A stretch of DNA of 64,000 nt from contig FODP01000010.1 in assembly GCA_900110395.1 (NCBI GenBank), positions 1 through 64,000 on the forward strand. Reading direction: 5' to 3'. The DNA comes from Rhodospirillales bacterium URHD0017 (GTDB lineage Bacteria; Pseudomonadota; Alphaproteobacteria; Reyranellales; Reyranellaceae). A program made the translations under genes and the position numbers. Numbering within the stretch: the stretch's first letter is position 1; the number at the start of each line of letters is the position of its first letter. Under the pieces are notes generated by a model. That model was not told the DNA's origin, did no database searches, and worked only from the letters and a program-made list of their open reading frames with translations. This document shows positions 15,190 to 25,132 of this stretch, one piece after another.

Positions 15190-17217
15190 CTACTCCGCGG
15201 CTTTTGCCGGCGCCGGCGGTGCTTCCGGGGCCGTGGCGGCGGGCGGTGGCGCAACGGCCGTCGTGGACACGGCGCTGGGCATGGGCATGGGCATGGCAAA
15301 CGGGTAGGTCGGCGTGGCGAACTGGATACCGAGCTTGGGCAGCTGTTCGTACATGCGGCGGACGCCCATGCGCTGGATGGCGCTGGGGTTCTTGGGCCGC
15401 GCCATGAACTTGAAGCGCACGATCAGCGAGGAGTCCTTGATATCGACCACGCCCTGCATCTTGAGCGGCTGCATCAGGATCGGCTTGAAGGCCGGCTCCT
15501 CCATCATGTCGGTGCCGATCTTCTTCACCGCCTTGCGCAGAAGCTCGACGTCGGTGCCCGGCGCGAAGGCGAGGTTGAACTTCACCACCGTCCAGTCGCG
15601 GCTGAAGTTGGTGATGTGCATGACCTGGCCGAACGGCACGATATGGAGCTGGCCGTTCTGGTGGCGCAGCTTCAGGCAGCGCACGCTGAAACCCTCGACC
15701 GTGCCCTTGACCTTGCTGCAGTCGACATACTCGCCGATGCGGAACGCGTCCTCGGCCAGGAAGAAGATGCCGGAGACGACGTCGCGCACCAGGGACTGGC
15801 TGCCGAACGACACGGCGAGGCCGAACACCGAGGCGCCGGCTATCAGCGGCGTGATGTTGACGCCGAGCTCCGACAGCACCAGCAGGCCGCCGACCACCAG
15901 GATGATCGAGCCGGCCATGGCGCGCAGCAGGGGCATCAGCGTGCGCAGCCGCGACGCCGCGACCTTGACGTCATCCTCGGAGTCGGCCGCGGCATCGGCT
16001 GACGGCAACGGGTTGGCGGCGATGTAGGAATCCATGCGGAAGCGCAGGAAGCGCCAGAAGGCGTAGATCGCCACCAGGGAGATCGCCGCGATCTTGGCGC
16101 CGCGGTCGTGCACGACCCACTCCTCGGCGGTCATGGCGCCCAGCGTCCTCACCATCAGGGCATCGGCGATCAGGATGACGGCGTAGAGCCGGGCTATCAG
16201 GCGCAGGCAGTCGGCGACGACGTCGCCCGCCATCGGCAGTTCCGAGACGATATGACGGGTGATGCGATGCATCAGCGTCTCGAACAGCAGCAGCACCAGC
16301 AAGGTCGTTTCGATCGTCGCCAGGCCGCGCGCGGCGGTGCCGCTCTCGGTCAGGGCGGCGTAGACGGCCGCCACGCCCATCGCGGCGTAGAAGGCGAGAC
16401 CGAACATCCACCAGCGGCGCGCCGCGTCGAGCTTGAGCTGGCGGCCGACCTTGCGGTCCGACACCATCGCCGACAGCCAGGCCGCCATCTCCTTGTGCCA
16501 GTGCCAGACCACCCACAACAGGGCGGCCGCGATCAGCGGCGCATAGAGGATAATGGCGGCGCTCACGATGTCCTTGGTGGCGCCGGTGTTCAGCAGGGCG
16601 CGGCCGAGATGACTGGCGATCAGCGGCAGCACGACCACCCAGTTGAGCGCAATCAGGAGGCTACGTGCCGTCGCATCGTCAACCGGGGCGATGCGGCCTT
16701 CCGGCGTGGCCGGCCGCAGGAAGGCGCGGAACAGAAGATTGAAGGAGCGCCAGACGAGCAGCGCCTGGAAGACCTGCTGGCCGAGCACATGGCCGACGCT
16801 TTGGGCCTCGCCGAGGCGGGCCAACACAACGCGACCGGCGATGAACAACGCCACCAGGGCGACGATGTCGAGCAGCAGGGCCGCCCCGAAGGCACGAAGC
16901 GGCGAATGGCCGACCAGGCGGTCGATGGTGCGGACCCGCAGCCGGCTCAACAACAGCCGGGCGATGAGCTCCGCCGCCAGACCCGCGACCACGATGCCCA
17001 GCAGCAGCAGGGCCGGGCGGCCGTCGACGATGTTGGGCAGCTGCCATAGGTGCCGGCCCAGGGCGGGGATCTGGTTGACGGTGAAATCGACCCGCTCGGT
17101 CAGGACTTTCAGGAAGGCGCTGTCGGCGGCGTAGGCCGACTGGGCGGCGGCCGAGCACGCCCATTCGCCGACGAAGCCGCCGATCATTGCCGCGAAGCCA
17201 AATCTAGACCGTTTCAT
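15190..17217 (-). CDS. MscS-family mechanosensitive ion channel, large type
   Basis: The start at 17217 (an ATG at 17232 adds five residues) gives 675 aa with a signal-like N-terminus, a periplasmic stretch and about ten hydrophobic segments. The MscS core is in the last third: a glycine/alanine pore helix (LIAGASVFGLAVSFGSQSLV), then the beta domain with FFLAEDAFRIGEYVD and LKLRHQNGQLHIVPFGQV. A proline/alanine-rich tail follows. Large MscS relatives of this kind (YbdG/YjeP-like) release solutes on osmotic downshock. It sits downstream of a DUF1772 gene on the same strand. Confidence 0.88.
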   Translation of the reverse strand: MKRSRFGFAAMIGGFVGEWACSAAAQSAYAADSAFLKVLTERVDFTVNQIPALGRHLWQLPNIVDGRPALLLLGIVVAGLAAELIARLLLSRLRVRTIDRLVGHSPLRAFGAALLLDIVALVALFIAGRVVLARLGEAQSVGHVLGQQVFQALLVWRSFNLLFRAFLRPATPEGRIAPVDDATARSLLIALNWVVVLPLIASHLGRALLNTGATKDIVSAAIILYAPLIAAALLWVVWHWHKEMAAWLSAMVSDRKVGRQLKLDAARRWWMFGLAFYAAMGVAAVYAALTESGTAARGLATIETTLLVLLLFETLMHRITRHIVSELPMAGDVVADCLRLIARLYAVILIADALMVRTLGAMTAEEWVVHDRGAKIAAISLVAIYAFWRFLRFRMDSYIAANPLPSADAAADSEDDVKVAASRLRTLMPLLRAMAGSIILVVGGLLVLSELGVNITPLIAGASVFGLAVSFGSQSLVRDVVSGIFFLAEDAFRIGEYVDCSKVKGTVEGFSVRCLKLRHQNGQLHIVPFGQVMHITNFSRDWTVVKFNLAFAPGTDVELLRKAVKKIGTDMMEEPAFKPILMQPLKMQGVVDIKDSSLIVRFKFMARPKNPSAIQRMGVRRMYEQLPKLGIQFATPTYPFAMPMPMPSAVSTTAVAPPPAATAPEAPPAPAKAAE

Positions 17218-17282
17218 GCGCTTTGCCCCCATTAGACGGCCGGCAAAGCCTAAGCGAAATAGCCAGCCGCCGCCACGCCAGC

Positions 17283-17723
17283 CTAGCGGGCTGCGACCAC
17301 CGCCCAGAAGAAGAGTGCCGTCGCCACCACGCCGAGCGCCGTGCGCCCGGCATGCAGGCGACCCCAGCGCTCGATCAGGGCCCGGCTCTCGGTGCCGGCG
17401 CGCTCCGGGGTCATGGCCTTCAGCCGGTCGTTGACCGGCTTGATGACCAGCAGTGTCCAGGGCCACGGCGCCAGCATGACAAGAGCCCCCACCAGCCACG
17501 TCGCGTCCCGCCCTTGCCACCACCAGGCGGCCAGGCCGAGGAAGAAGCCGACCATCGCCAGGCTGGCCTGCATCAGGGCCGCGCGCTCGTAGGAGCGCTG
17601 CCATTGCAGCAGGGCGGCGCGATCGTCGGTGGCGAGCCGCGCCGGCTGCTCGGCAAAATTCACGTAGAAAGCGGCACTGGCGAACAACGCTGCCGCGACC
17701 AACGCCAGATACCCGAGGATCAT
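17283..17723 (-). CDS. DUF1772 membrane protein
   Basis: A 146-aa protein with four predicted transmembrane helices. Its pattern FYVNFAEQPAR..WQRSYERAALMQA followed by PVNDRL is that of the DUF1772 family, which includes the anthrone oxygenase-like fungal proteins and many uncharacterised bacterial ones. It is inner-membrane located. A gap of 65 bp separates it from the downstream MscS gene on the same strand, so co-transcription is possible. No function is established. Confidence 0.8.
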   Translation of the reverse strand: MILGYLALVAAALFASAAFYVNFAEQPARLATDDRAALLQWQRSYERAALMQASLAMVGFFLGLAAWWWQGRDATWLVGALVMLAPWPWTLLVIKPVNDRLKAMTPERAGTESRALIERWGRLHAGRTALGVVATALFFWAVVAAR

Positions 17724-17795
17724 GCCTGCCTCCTCCGCTACGCACTGGACCGTCCTGCCGACGCAGCATTATCGTCGACGTTTACAGGAGTAACC

Positions 17796-18785
17796 ATGGC
17801 CACCGAGACCATTCCCGTCATCGACCTTGGACCCTTCCTCGCGGGTGAGCCGGGGGCACTGGACCGCACGGCCAAAGAGTTGAAGTTCGCGCTGACGGAG
17901 ATCGGCTTCTATTTCATCGTCAATCACGGCGTGCCGCGGGAAAAGATCCAACGCACCTTCGCCGAGGTGAAGCGCTTCCACGCGCTGCCGGTCGACAAGA
18001 AGCTCGACCTCAAGATCGACCTGCACAGCACGGGCTACATGCCGATGCGCGGCAATACGTTGCGCACCTCGACGGTGCAGGCGGGCACCAAGCCCAACCT
18101 CAACGAGGCGTTCTTCGTGAAGCGCGAGATGGCGGCCGACCATCCCGACGTTGTGGCCGACCGCCGCTTCCGCGGCCGCAACCGCTGGCCCGAAGGCCTG
18201 CCCGGCTTCCGCGAGACCGTGGTCGACTACTGCAACACCATGGAAGCACTGGTGCTCAAGATGGTGCGGCTCTACGCCCGCGCGCTCGACCTGCCGGCCG
18301 AGTATTTCGACGGGCCGTTCCGCGACTGCCAGTATTCGCTGCGCATGACGCACTATCCGCACCAGGACGGCCCGATCGAGGACGAATTCGGCCTCGCTCC
18401 TCACACCGACACCAGTTTCCTCACGCTACTCGCGCCCAACGACGTGCCGGGCCTCTCCATCCGCACTCAGAGCGGCAAGTGGATCGATGCGCCAGCGATC
18501 CCGGACGCCTATGTCGTGAACGGCGGGCAGATGCTGCAGCGTTGGACCAACGACGTCTTCCTGGCGACACCGCATCGTGCGGTCAACAGGAGCGGCGGCG
18601 AGCGCTACGCCATCCCGTTCTTCTGCGACAGCAACATCGACTGGCCCGTCGCCGCCGTCCCCACCACGGTGGGCCCGGACAAGCCGCCCAAGTACCCGAC
18701 GACCTACTACAGCGACTACATGGTCTGGTACCAGAAGCGGAACTACGACGTGCTCAACGACGCCAACCGGCAAGCAGCCGAGTGA
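17796..18785 (+). CDS. Isopenicillin-N-synthase-like Fe(II)/2OG dioxygenase (tandem copy A)
   Basis: The ATG at 17796 follows an ACAGGAG ribosome site and gives 329 aa. It has IPVIDLGPFLAGEPGA at the N-terminus, iron ligands His203 and Asp205 (APHTDTSF) and the distal histidine in ATPHRAV. The arginine in ERYAIPFF binds 2-oxoglutarate. It overlaps the next gene by 4 bp (GTGA), and that gene encodes a very similar protein, so this is a recent tandem duplication. Both probably act on related small acids in the cytosol; the substrate is unknown. Confidence 0.92.
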   Translation: MATETIPVIDLGPFLAGEPGALDRTAKELKFALTEIGFYFIVNHGVPREKIQRTFAEVKRFHALPVDKKLDLKIDLHSTGYMPMRGNTLRTSTVQAGTKPNLNEAFFVKREMAADHPDVVADRRFRGRNRWPEGLPGFRETVVDYCNTMEALVLKMVRLYARALDLPAEYFDGPFRDCQYSLRMTHYPHQDGPIEDEFGLAPHTDTSFLTLLAPNDVPGLSIRTQSGKWIDAPAIPDAYVVNGGQMLQRWTNDVFLATPHRAVNRSGGERYAIPFFCDSNIDWPVAAVPTTVGPDKPPKYPTTYYSDYMVWYQKRNYDVLNDANRQAAE

Positions 18786-19774
18786 GCGACACCAGAACCA
18801 TTCCCATCGTCGACCTGGGTCCCTACCTGGCAGGGGAACCCGGCGCGCTCGAACGCACGGCGCGCGAGCTGCGCTTTGCGCTGACCGAGATCGGATTCTA
18901 TTTCATCGTCAATCACGGCGTGCCCGAGGCGCTGATCCGCGGCGCCTTCGAGCAGGCCGCGCGGTTCCATGGCCAGCCGCTCGACAAGAAGATGGAGGTC
19001 AGGGTCGACAAGCACAATGTCGGCTACCTGCCGATGCGCGGCGACACCCTGCGCACCTCGACCGTGCAGCCCGTCACCAAGGCCAACCTCAACGAAGCCT
19101 TCTTCATGGCGCGCGACCTGCCGGACGATCATCCGGAGGTCTTGGCCGACCGACGCTTCCGCAGCGCCAACCGCTGGCCGAAGGACCTGCCCGGCTTCCG
19201 CGAGGGCGTCGTCGGCTATTGCGATGCGCTGGAGCAGCTGGTGATGAAGCTGGTGCGGCTCTACGCCGTCGCCCTCGAGCTGCCGGCCGCGTACTTCGAC
19301 GATCCGTTCCGCCAGTTCCAGTACAAGCTGCGCATGACGCACTATCCCTACCAGGAGGCTTTGGCCGACGATGAATTCGGTATCGCCCCGCACACGGACA
19401 CCAGCTTTTTGACGCTGCTCGCGCCCAACGACGTGCCCGGCCTCTCGATCCGCACGCAGGGTGGCCAATGGATCGACGCCCCGGTCGTTCCCGGCGCCTT
19501 TGTCGTGAATGGCGGGCAGATGCTGCAGCGTTGGACCAACGATTTCTTCCTGGCAACGCCGCACCGGGCGGTGAACAGGAGCGGCGGCGAACGCTATGCG
19601 CTCGCCTTCTTCTGCGACAGCCACATCGACTGGCCGGTCGCCTCGGTGCCGACCACGGTGGGGCCCGACCGGCCGCCGAAATACCCGACGACCTGGTACA
19701 CCGACTACATGATCCAGTACCAGAAGCGAACCTACGACCTGTTGGCCGACGCCAACCGGCAGGCGGCCGAGTAG
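18782..19774 (+). CDS. Isopenicillin-N-synthase-like Fe(II)/2OG dioxygenase (tandem copy B)
   Basis: The GTG at 18782 overlaps the previous stop, giving 330 aa. Most residues match copy A from IPIVDLGPYLAGEPGA through the shared ending DANRQAAE. The iron site APHTDTSF, ATPHRAV and ERYALAFF are all intact, so both copies should be active. Differences cluster around residues 85-120, which may line the pocket and point to divergent substrates. It is translationally coupled to copy A and convergent with the MipA-like gene seven bases downstream. Confidence 0.92.
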   Translation: MSDTRTIPIVDLGPYLAGEPGALERTARELRFALTEIGFYFIVNHGVPEALIRGAFEQAARFHGQPLDKKMEVRVDKHNVGYLPMRGDTLRTSTVQPVTKANLNEAFFMARDLPDDHPEVLADRRFRSANRWPKDLPGFREGVVGYCDALEQLVMKLVRLYAVALELPAAYFDDPFRQFQYKLRMTHYPYQEALADDEFGIAPHTDTSFLTLLAPNDVPGLSIRTQGGQWIDAPVVPGAFVVNGGQMLQRWTNDFFLATPHRAVNRSGGERYALAFFCDSHIDWPVASVPTTVGPDRPPKYPTTWYTDYMIQYQKRTYDLLADANRQAAE

Positions 19775-19781
19775 GCGCCTC

Positions 19782-20597
19782 CTACCAGGCGAAGCGCCAC
19801 GAGAGCGCGGCACCCGCCACGAACTGATTGGGCGAACCCGCCGGCCCGCTCACGAGCGGCGAGTTGGCGGCGACGTCGGCCAGGCGGTTGTAGGCGCCGA
19901 ACGCCACGAAGTTCAACTTGTCGGTGACGCGCCACAGCGCGCTCGCGCCCACACCGTAGCTGCGCAGACCGGCACCCGGATAGTACTGGGCGTAACCCGA
20001 ATTGAACGACTGCGTGGCGTCGATTCCGAAATAGGCCTGGTTGAAGGTAGCGTCGGTCACCGACAGCCGTGGCCCGCCCGACAGGAAGACACTGTCGCCG
20101 AGCCTGAGCTTGCCGTCGAGCAGCGCGTCGAACACCAGCCCGTTGCTGCCGCCCAGGCCGCGCCGCAGCTCCACCTTGGCGGCGAGGAACGGCAGGTCGT
20201 AGCGTACGAAGCCGCCACCCTCGACGGTGAAGGGCACGAAGCCCGTCCCGTAGAGTCCGGGCCCGTTCCAGTCGTTGCGCGCGAAGCGGTAGCGCAGAAT
20301 GGGACCCGCCTTGAAGCCCTCGAGATCGAGCAGCGTGGCGCCAACGCCATCGCGCGCCGAGACGAAGAACTTGTCGCGCTGATAGCGCAAATCGAGATTG
20401 GGGACGGGTAGCGCTCGATAGTAGGCGCCGCCCTCGAACCAGGGCGCGACCACCACGCCAGGCCCGACATCGAAGGTCCAGTCCCTGGGCGGCGGGCCAC
20501 TGGGCTCGCTGCCGATGCTCGAGGGCTGGGCCAACGCCGTTCCGGCGACAGAGGCCAAGAGGACGGCACACAAAACGAACAACTGACGCAAACGCAC
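19782..20597 (-). CDS. MipA/OmpV-family outer-membrane protein
   Basis: A GTG start at 20597 is chosen because GGAAGGGGAG precedes it and the signal peptide (LRQLFVLCAVLLASVAGTALA) begins right there; a longer frame to 20660 has a poor leader. The 271-aa product has the amphipathic barrel pattern and the family hallmarks DVGPGVVVAPWFEGG near the N-terminus and FVAGAALSWRFAW at the end. MipA/OmpV proteins form small outer-membrane barrels, some scaffolding murein enzymes. It is convergent with the dioxygenase pair. Confidence 0.85.
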   Translation of the reverse strand: MRLRQLFVLCAVLLASVAGTALAQPSSIGSEPSGPPPRDWTFDVGPGVVVAPWFEGGAYYRALPVPNLDLRYQRDKFFVSARDGVGATLLDLEGFKAGPILRYRFARNDWNGPGLYGTGFVPFTVEGGGFVRYDLPFLAAKVELRRGLGGSNGLVFDALLDGKLRLGDSVFLSGGPRLSVTDATFNQAYFGIDATQSFNSGYAQYYPGAGLRSYGVGASALWRVTDKLNFVAFGAYNRLADVAANSPLVSGPAGSPNQFVAGAALSWRFAW

Positions 20598-20749
20598 GGC
20601 CAACTCCCCTTCCGGACGATCAACTACGCGAGGGGCGCGCCGGCGGATCACTGAGGTCACGCGGGCAGCGTTTCCGGAAGGTCAGGCGTTGCACATCCAC
20701 CCGATGCGTCGGGGCGTAAGTGAAGCAAAAGTGGACGAAGAGGTGTCAA

Positions 20750-21232
20750 ATGGCCGACGTGGCGTTGAAGCGAGGCAACATCGGCGGACTGATCGCCTTC
20801 ATAGCGCTGGCCCTGGGCGGCGGCATCGCAATCGGCGCGGCGACCGGCCCGGATGCCTGGTTCGCCGCGCTCGCCAAGCCGTCGTTCAACCCGCCCAACT
20901 GGGTGTTCGCACCGGTCTGGTCCACCCTCTACGTCATGATCGGCGTCGCCGGCTGGCTGGTGTGGACGCATGCCCGCTCCTCGCTGGCAATGAAGCTGTG
21001 GTGGCTGCAGCTCGTGCTGAACTTTTCCTGGTCCCCTACCTTCTTCTCCCTGCACCGGCCCGGGCTCGCGCTGGCGATCATCGTGGTCCTGTTGGGCACC
21101 ATCTGGGCGTTCGTCGCGGCCACCGCCCGCCGGCTGCCGGTCGCCGCACTGCTGTTCGTCCCCTACGGGCTGTGGGTGCTGTTCGCTACGGCCCTCAATG
21201 CCGCGTTGTTCATACTGAATCGCGCCGGCTGA
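20750..21232 (+). CDS. tspO: TspO/MBR-family membrane protein
   Basis: The ATG at 20750 follows GAGGTG and gives 160 aa with five transmembrane helices. The family marks KPSFNPPNWVFAPVW, LVLNFSWSPTFF and the C-terminal ATALNAALFILN are present. TspO binds porphyrins and related tetrapyrroles in the membrane and, in alphaproteobacteria such as Rhodobacter, modulates photopigment or stress gene expression in response to oxygen. No pigment genes are seen nearby, so a general stress or haem-related role is more likely here. Confidence 0.9.
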   Translation: MADVALKRGNIGGLIAFIALALGGGIAIGAATGPDAWFAALAKPSFNPPNWVFAPVWSTLYVMIGVAGWLVWTHARSSLAMKLWWLQLVLNFSWSPTFFSLHRPGLALAIIVVLLGTIWAFVAATARRLPVAALLFVPYGLWVLFATALNAALFILNRAG

Positions 21233-21357
21233 ACGACTTCCCGGCAGGTCGCTGCAGAAAGATCGTTCCGCACGTCGGCGGGGATCGCCGACGCTTTGCG
21301 CGCCCAGTGCCTGTTCCGCTATAGAGAGCGGCAACAACCAACCAACACGGGAACGCC

Positions 21358-22989
21358 ATGCTCGGCCTGATGCAAGACCGTCCGCTGCTGATTTCGCAGA
21401 TCATCGACTTTGCCGGAAGGTACTACCCCGACGTCGAGATCGTGACCCGCACGGTCGAGGGGCCGATCCACCGCTACGGCTACGGGGCCGCCCTGAAGCG
21501 CTCCAAGCAGCTGGCCGAGGCCCTGCAGGCGCTGGACATCAAGCTCGGTGACCGGGTGGGCACCATCGCCTGGAACACCTATCGCCACTTCGAGCTCTAT
21601 TTCGGCATCTCGGGCATCGGCGCCGTGCTGCACACGATCAACCCGCGGCTGGCGCCCGAGCACGTCGCCTACATCGCCAACCACGCCGAGGACAAGGCGA
21701 TCTTCGTCGACCTCAACCTGCTGCCGATCGTCGAGGGCGTGTACCCGCACCTCAAGACCGTGAAGCATGTCGTGGTCATGACCGACCGCGCCCACATGCC
21801 GGCCTCGTCCAAGATCCCCAACCTGCTGTGCTACGAGGAGCTGGTCGCCAAGCAACCGGGCACGCTCAAGTGGGCCGACTTCGACGAGAAGACGGCATCC
21901 TCGCTCTGCTACACCTCGGGCACGACGGGGAATCCGAAGGGCGTGCTCTATTCGCACCGCTCGACGATGATCCATTCGATCATGGCGTCGAACGGCTCGA
22001 CGATCCCGATGAATCCGGACACCACCCTGCTGCCGGTGGTGCCGATGTTCCACGCCAATGCCTGGGGCCTGGTCTATGCCGCGCCGATGTGCGGCGGCAA
22101 GCTGGTGTTCCCCGGCCCCAAGCTCGACGGTGCCAGCATCTACGAGCTTCTCGACAAGGAGCAGGTCACGATCAGCGCCGGCGTGCCGACGGTGTGGCTG
22201 GCCCTGCTCGACTACTGCGCCCAGAACAAGCTCAAGATGTCGTCGGTCAAGCGCACCCTGATCGGCGGCTCGGCCGTGCCGCTCGCCATGATCGAGCGGT
22301 TCTGGAAGGACCACGGCGTCGAAGTCATCCAGGGCTGGGGCATGACGGAGATGAGCCCGCTCGGCACGGTGACCCGCTTCAACAGGGGCGAGCGCGAGCT
22401 GCCCGACGCCGAGCGCTTCGCCATCACCGCCAAGGCCGGCCGGCCGGTGTTCGGCTGCGAGATGAAGATCATCGACGATGCCGGCAACGACCTGCCGCAG
22501 GACGGCAGCGTGTCGGGCAATCTCGTGGTGCGCGGCCCGTGGATCGTGAAGGGCTACATGAAGGGCGACGGCAAGGGCCAGTTCCTCGAGGACGACTGGT
22601 TCATGACCGGCGACGTCTGCAAGATCGAAGCCGACGGCTCGGTGGTGATCACCGACCGCTCGAAGGACGTGATAAAGTCGGGCGGCGAATGGATCAGCTC
22701 GATCGACCTCGAGAACGCCGCCATGGGCTGCCCCGGCGTCGCCGAGGCCGCCGTGATCGGCGTGGCGCATCCGAAGTGGGACGAGCGGCCATTGATGGTC
22801 GTGGTCAAGCGGCCCGACGCCGACGTCACCAAGGCCGACATCCTCAAGTTCCTGGAAGGCAAGATCGCCAAGTGGTGGATGCCCGACGACGTGCAGTTCA
22901 TCGACGCCATCCCGCACGGCGCCACCGGCAAGATCCTGAAGACCGCGCTGCGCAAGCAGTTCGAGGACTACAAGCTGCCGACCGCCTAG
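21358..22989 (+). CDS. Fatty-acyl-CoA ligase (ANL superfamily)
   Basis: A 543-aa cytosolic enzyme. The AMP-binding P-loop is [12 protein letters not shown], followed by [11 protein letters not shown], the hinge motif [17 protein letters not shown] and the catalytic lysine near the C-terminus in GATGKILK. The close match of these motifs to medium/long-chain FadD-like ligases suggests it activates a fatty or aryl-alkanoic acid to its CoA thioester. It could feed the beta-oxidation genes at 32759-36069, but the distance makes that an inference. It is preceded by a 125-bp gap without other features. Confidence 0.9.
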   Translation: MLGLMQDRPLLISQIIDFAGRYYPDVEIVTRTVEGPIHRYGYGAALKRSKQLAEALQALDIKLGDRVGTIAWNTYRHFELYFGISGIGAVLHTINPRLAPEHVAYIANHAEDKAIFVDLNLLPIVEGVYPHLKTVKHVVVMTDRAHMPASSKIPNLLCYEELVAKQPGTLKWADFDEKTASSLCYTSGTTGNPKGVLYSHRSTMIHSIMASNGSTIPMNPDTTLLPVVPMFHANAWGLVYAAPMCGGKLVFPGPKLDGASIYELLDKEQVTISAGVPTVWLALLDYCAQNKLKMSSVKRTLIGGSAVPLAMIERFWKDHGVEVIQGWGMTEMSPLGTVTRFNRGERELPDAERFAITAKAGRPVFGCEMKIIDDAGNDLPQDGSVSGNLVVRGPWIVKGYMKGDGKGQFLEDDWFMTGDVCKIEADGSVVITDRSKDVIKSGGEWISSIDLENAAMGCPGVAEAAVIGVAHPKWDERPLMVVVKRPDADVTKADILKFLEGKIAKWWMPDDVQFIDAIPHGATGKILKTALRKQFEDYKLPTA

Positions 22990-23005
22990 GGCGCCACGAC
23001 GGCGG

Positions 23006-24040
23006 TCACGGTGGCGTGGCCGGGCACAGGACCAGCTTGCCGTCGAGACCACCCGCCTCCAGGCGGCGGTGGGCGTCGGCAACCCCGTTGAAGGAGATCC
23101 GCTCGGCGACGCGAGGGCGGATGGCGCCTGTCGTCAGCATTCCGAGGAGCTTCTCCAGGTCTTGGCGGAACCAGACGGGGTGTCGCGCCCGCATTGCATT
23201 GATGGAATAGAGCCGCAGCCGCTTGCCCCCCGGCAGCCAGCTCTGCAGTTGCCGTCGGAGATAGACGCGCGCCATTCCCATCAAGAGGGCCGGCAAGCGA
23301 CTCCCGCCGTGCACATTTGCCGAGTAGCCGTAGGCGCAGAGCAAGCCACCGCTCTTGAGCGCCGCGAACGAGCGGCGATAGTCGTCTTCGCCCACTCCGT
23401 CGAAGATGACGTCGAACCCGCCCGGCAACACCCGCGTGAAGTCTTCCCGTTGATAGTCGATCGGCGTGGCGCCGAGGGCGCGAACCAGCGCCGCATCGGC
23501 GCCACGCGCGGTGCCCCAGACCTCGAGCCCGGCCATCCGGCCGAGGACGACCAGCGCCTGGCCGACAGCGCCGGCGGCGCCCTGCACGAGTACCCGCTGG
23601 CCTTGCCGCACCCGTGCCGTGCGGTGAAGGAGCTGCCAAGCGGTCGTCCAGCTCAGGATCAGCGCCGCCGCCTCCGCCGCATCGACGCCCGGCGGCACGC
23701 GGGCCACCTGGTTGGCGCGGAGCGTACGGTAGGCGGCGTTGGACCCGACCACCGTCATGTCAGCGACACGGTCGCCGATCCGAAATCCGCTCACGCCCTC
23801 GCCAAGCTGGTCGATTTCTCCCACGACATCGTAGCCCATCGTGAAGGGCGGCCGGAGCATCATGGTTTGCGGGTAGAGGTGGCGGCGGATCACGACATCG
23901 GTGAATTCCAAGCCCGAGGCCAGCACGCGGACCCGTACCTCGCCGGGACCGGCCGTCGGCAAGGGAGCGTCCGCCACCTCCAGCCCGTCGGGATCACCGA
24001 AGCGCCTGACCTGGACGACCTGATTGCGCAGCTCTGTCAT
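23006..24040 (-). CDS. Quinone oxidoreductase-like medium-chain dehydrogenase
   Basis: A 344-aa zinc-free MDR. The GroES-like N-terminal half has GYDVVGEIDQLGEGV, and the Rossmann motif is VQGAAGAVGQALV. No structural or catalytic zinc cysteine cluster is visible. These features match NADPH:quinone reductase (QOR) or zeta-crystallin-type enoyl reductases. It would reduce quinones or enones in the cytosol. It is convergent with the acyl-CoA ligase and 147 bp from the metal transporter gene downstream. Confidence 0.88.
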   Translation of the reverse strand: MTELRNQVVQVRRFGDPDGLEVADAPLPTAGPGEVRVRVLASGLEFTDVVIRRHLYPQTMMLRPPFTMGYDVVGEIDQLGEGVSGFRIGDRVADMTVVGSNAAYRTLRANQVARVPPGVDAAEAAALILSWTTAWQLLHRTARVRQGQRVLVQGAAGAVGQALVVLGRMAGLEVWGTARGADAALVRALGATPIDYQREDFTRVLPGGFDVIFDGVGEDDYRRSFAALKSGGLLCAYGYSANVHGGSRLPALLMGMARVYLRRQLQSWLPGGKRLRLYSINAMRARHPVWFRQDLEKLLGMLTTGAIRPRVAERISFNGVADAHRRLEAGGLDGKLVLCPATPP

Positions 24041-24186
24041 GGGCGAATGGATTCGCAGCTAAGACCAACCGCTACCCATCGCACCTAAAACAACTCCCGA
24101 CGTTGCGATGGATCAAAGCGTCAACATAGGTGTCCCACTCTGCCGGCCATGCGCTCAGCCGGCTGGAACCGGCGATCTGCCTGAGG

Positions 24187-24822
24187 CTATTCCGCCGGCG
24201 CCGCTGCCCTGGTGTGTGCGAGTTCGGCCAGCGCGTGGCGCGTCACCTGGACGGCGCCGGTCAGGGCGAGGCCCGACATGATCGCGGCAACGATGTAGTC
24301 GGGCCAGCCGGTGCCTGAGCCGAACACACCCGCGGCCGCCACCAGCACCGCGAGGTTGCCGATCGCGTCGTTGCGCGTGCAGATCCACACCGAGCGCATG
24401 TTGCTGTCGCCGTCGCGCCAGCGGTAGAGCAGCGCGGCAACGCCGAGGTTGGCGAGCAGGGCCAGCACGCCGACCACGCCCATGACGGGGGCCGCGGGCA
24501 CGGTACCGGCGAGCGCATGCTGGATGGTGGTGCCGGCGACCCACAGGCCGAAGAGGCCCATGCTGGCGGCCTTGATCAGTGCGGCCCGGGCGCGCCACTG
24601 CAGCGCCATGCCCAGCACGAACAGGGCCAGGCCGTAGTTGGCGGCGTCGCCCAGAAAGTCGAGCGAGTCGGCCAGTAGCGATACCGACTGCGCCGTGAGG
24701 CCGGCACCGATCTCGACGGCGAACATGGCGAGGTTTACCGCGAGCGCGATCCACAGGATGCGGCGATAGACCGGCGATGCCGCCCCGTGATCGTGGCCGT
24801 GACCGCAGCAATGCGCACTCAT
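24187..24822 (-). CDS. Cation diffusion facilitator, short form
   Basis: A 211-aa transporter with a His/Cys-rich start (HCCGHGHDHG) and six hydrophobic segments. The TM2 metal site reads DFLGD (Asp55, Asp59), and the TM5 counterpart is NDAIGN, so one carboxylate is replaced by Asn. It lacks the C-terminal cytosolic domain of classical CDFs. It should export a divalent metal such as Zn or Co from the cytosol in exchange for protons. It lies one base after the ArsR regulator gene with a matching operator, so the pair is a metal-responsive operon. Confidence 0.85.
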   Translation of the reverse strand: MSAHCCGHGHDHGAASPVYRRILWIALAVNLAMFAVEIGAGLTAQSVSLLADSLDFLGDAANYGLALFVLGMALQWRARAALIKAASMGLFGLWVAGTTIQHALAGTVPAAPVMGVVGVLALLANLGVAALLYRWRDGDSNMRSVWICTRNDAIGNLAVLVAAAGVFGSGTGWPDYIVAAIMSGLALTGAVQVTRHALAELAHTRAAAPAE

Positions 24823-24823
24823 C

Positions 24824-25132
24824 TCAATGCTCCGCGACGTGGCTAACCATGTCCTCGACCATGCGCCGCACGTGGGCGTCGTCGGCTTCGTAGTAGACCT
24901 GCTTGCCCTGCCGGTCGGCCCGCACCAAGCGTGCGCCTTTCAGCAGACGCAGGTGGTGGCTTACCAATGATACCGAGAGGCCGAGCCGGTCTGCGATATC
25001 GGACACCGCGAGCGGGGTGCGCAGGCAGGAGACGACGATGCGCAGCCGCGTCGGGTCGCCCAGCAGGCGGAACAGGTCGGCCAGCGCCGTGGCGTGGTCG
25101 TCGGACAGCAGGGTCTTCTTGGCTTTGGACAT
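24824..25132 (-). CDS. ArsR/SmtB-family metal sensor, alpha-5 zinc-site type
   Basis: A 102-aa winged-helix repressor. The recognition helix is SVSLVSHHLRLLK. The alpha-5 ligand set D-x-H-x10-H-x2-E is exactly conserved (Asp85, His87, His98, Glu101), the signature of SmtB/CzrA/NmtR-type Zn, Co or Ni sensors; the alpha-3 cysteine site of arsenic sensors is absent. A TTGAACA..TGTTCAA operator abuts its start codon. Derepression on metal binding would switch on the downstream CDF exporter. No Shine-Dalgarno is visible, because the operator occupies that space. Confidence 0.92.
   Translation of the reverse strand: MSKAKKTLLSDDHATALADLFRLLGDPTRLRIVVSCLRTPLAVSDIADRLGLSVSLVSHHLRLLKGARLVRADRQGKQVYYEADDAHVRRMVEDMVSHVAEH

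Noticed and set aside
17218-17769. Open N-terminal extension of the MscS frame over the DUF1772 gene
   Set aside because: The extension has no membrane or signal pattern, and the DUF1772 protein occupies the same DNA with a convincing sequence.
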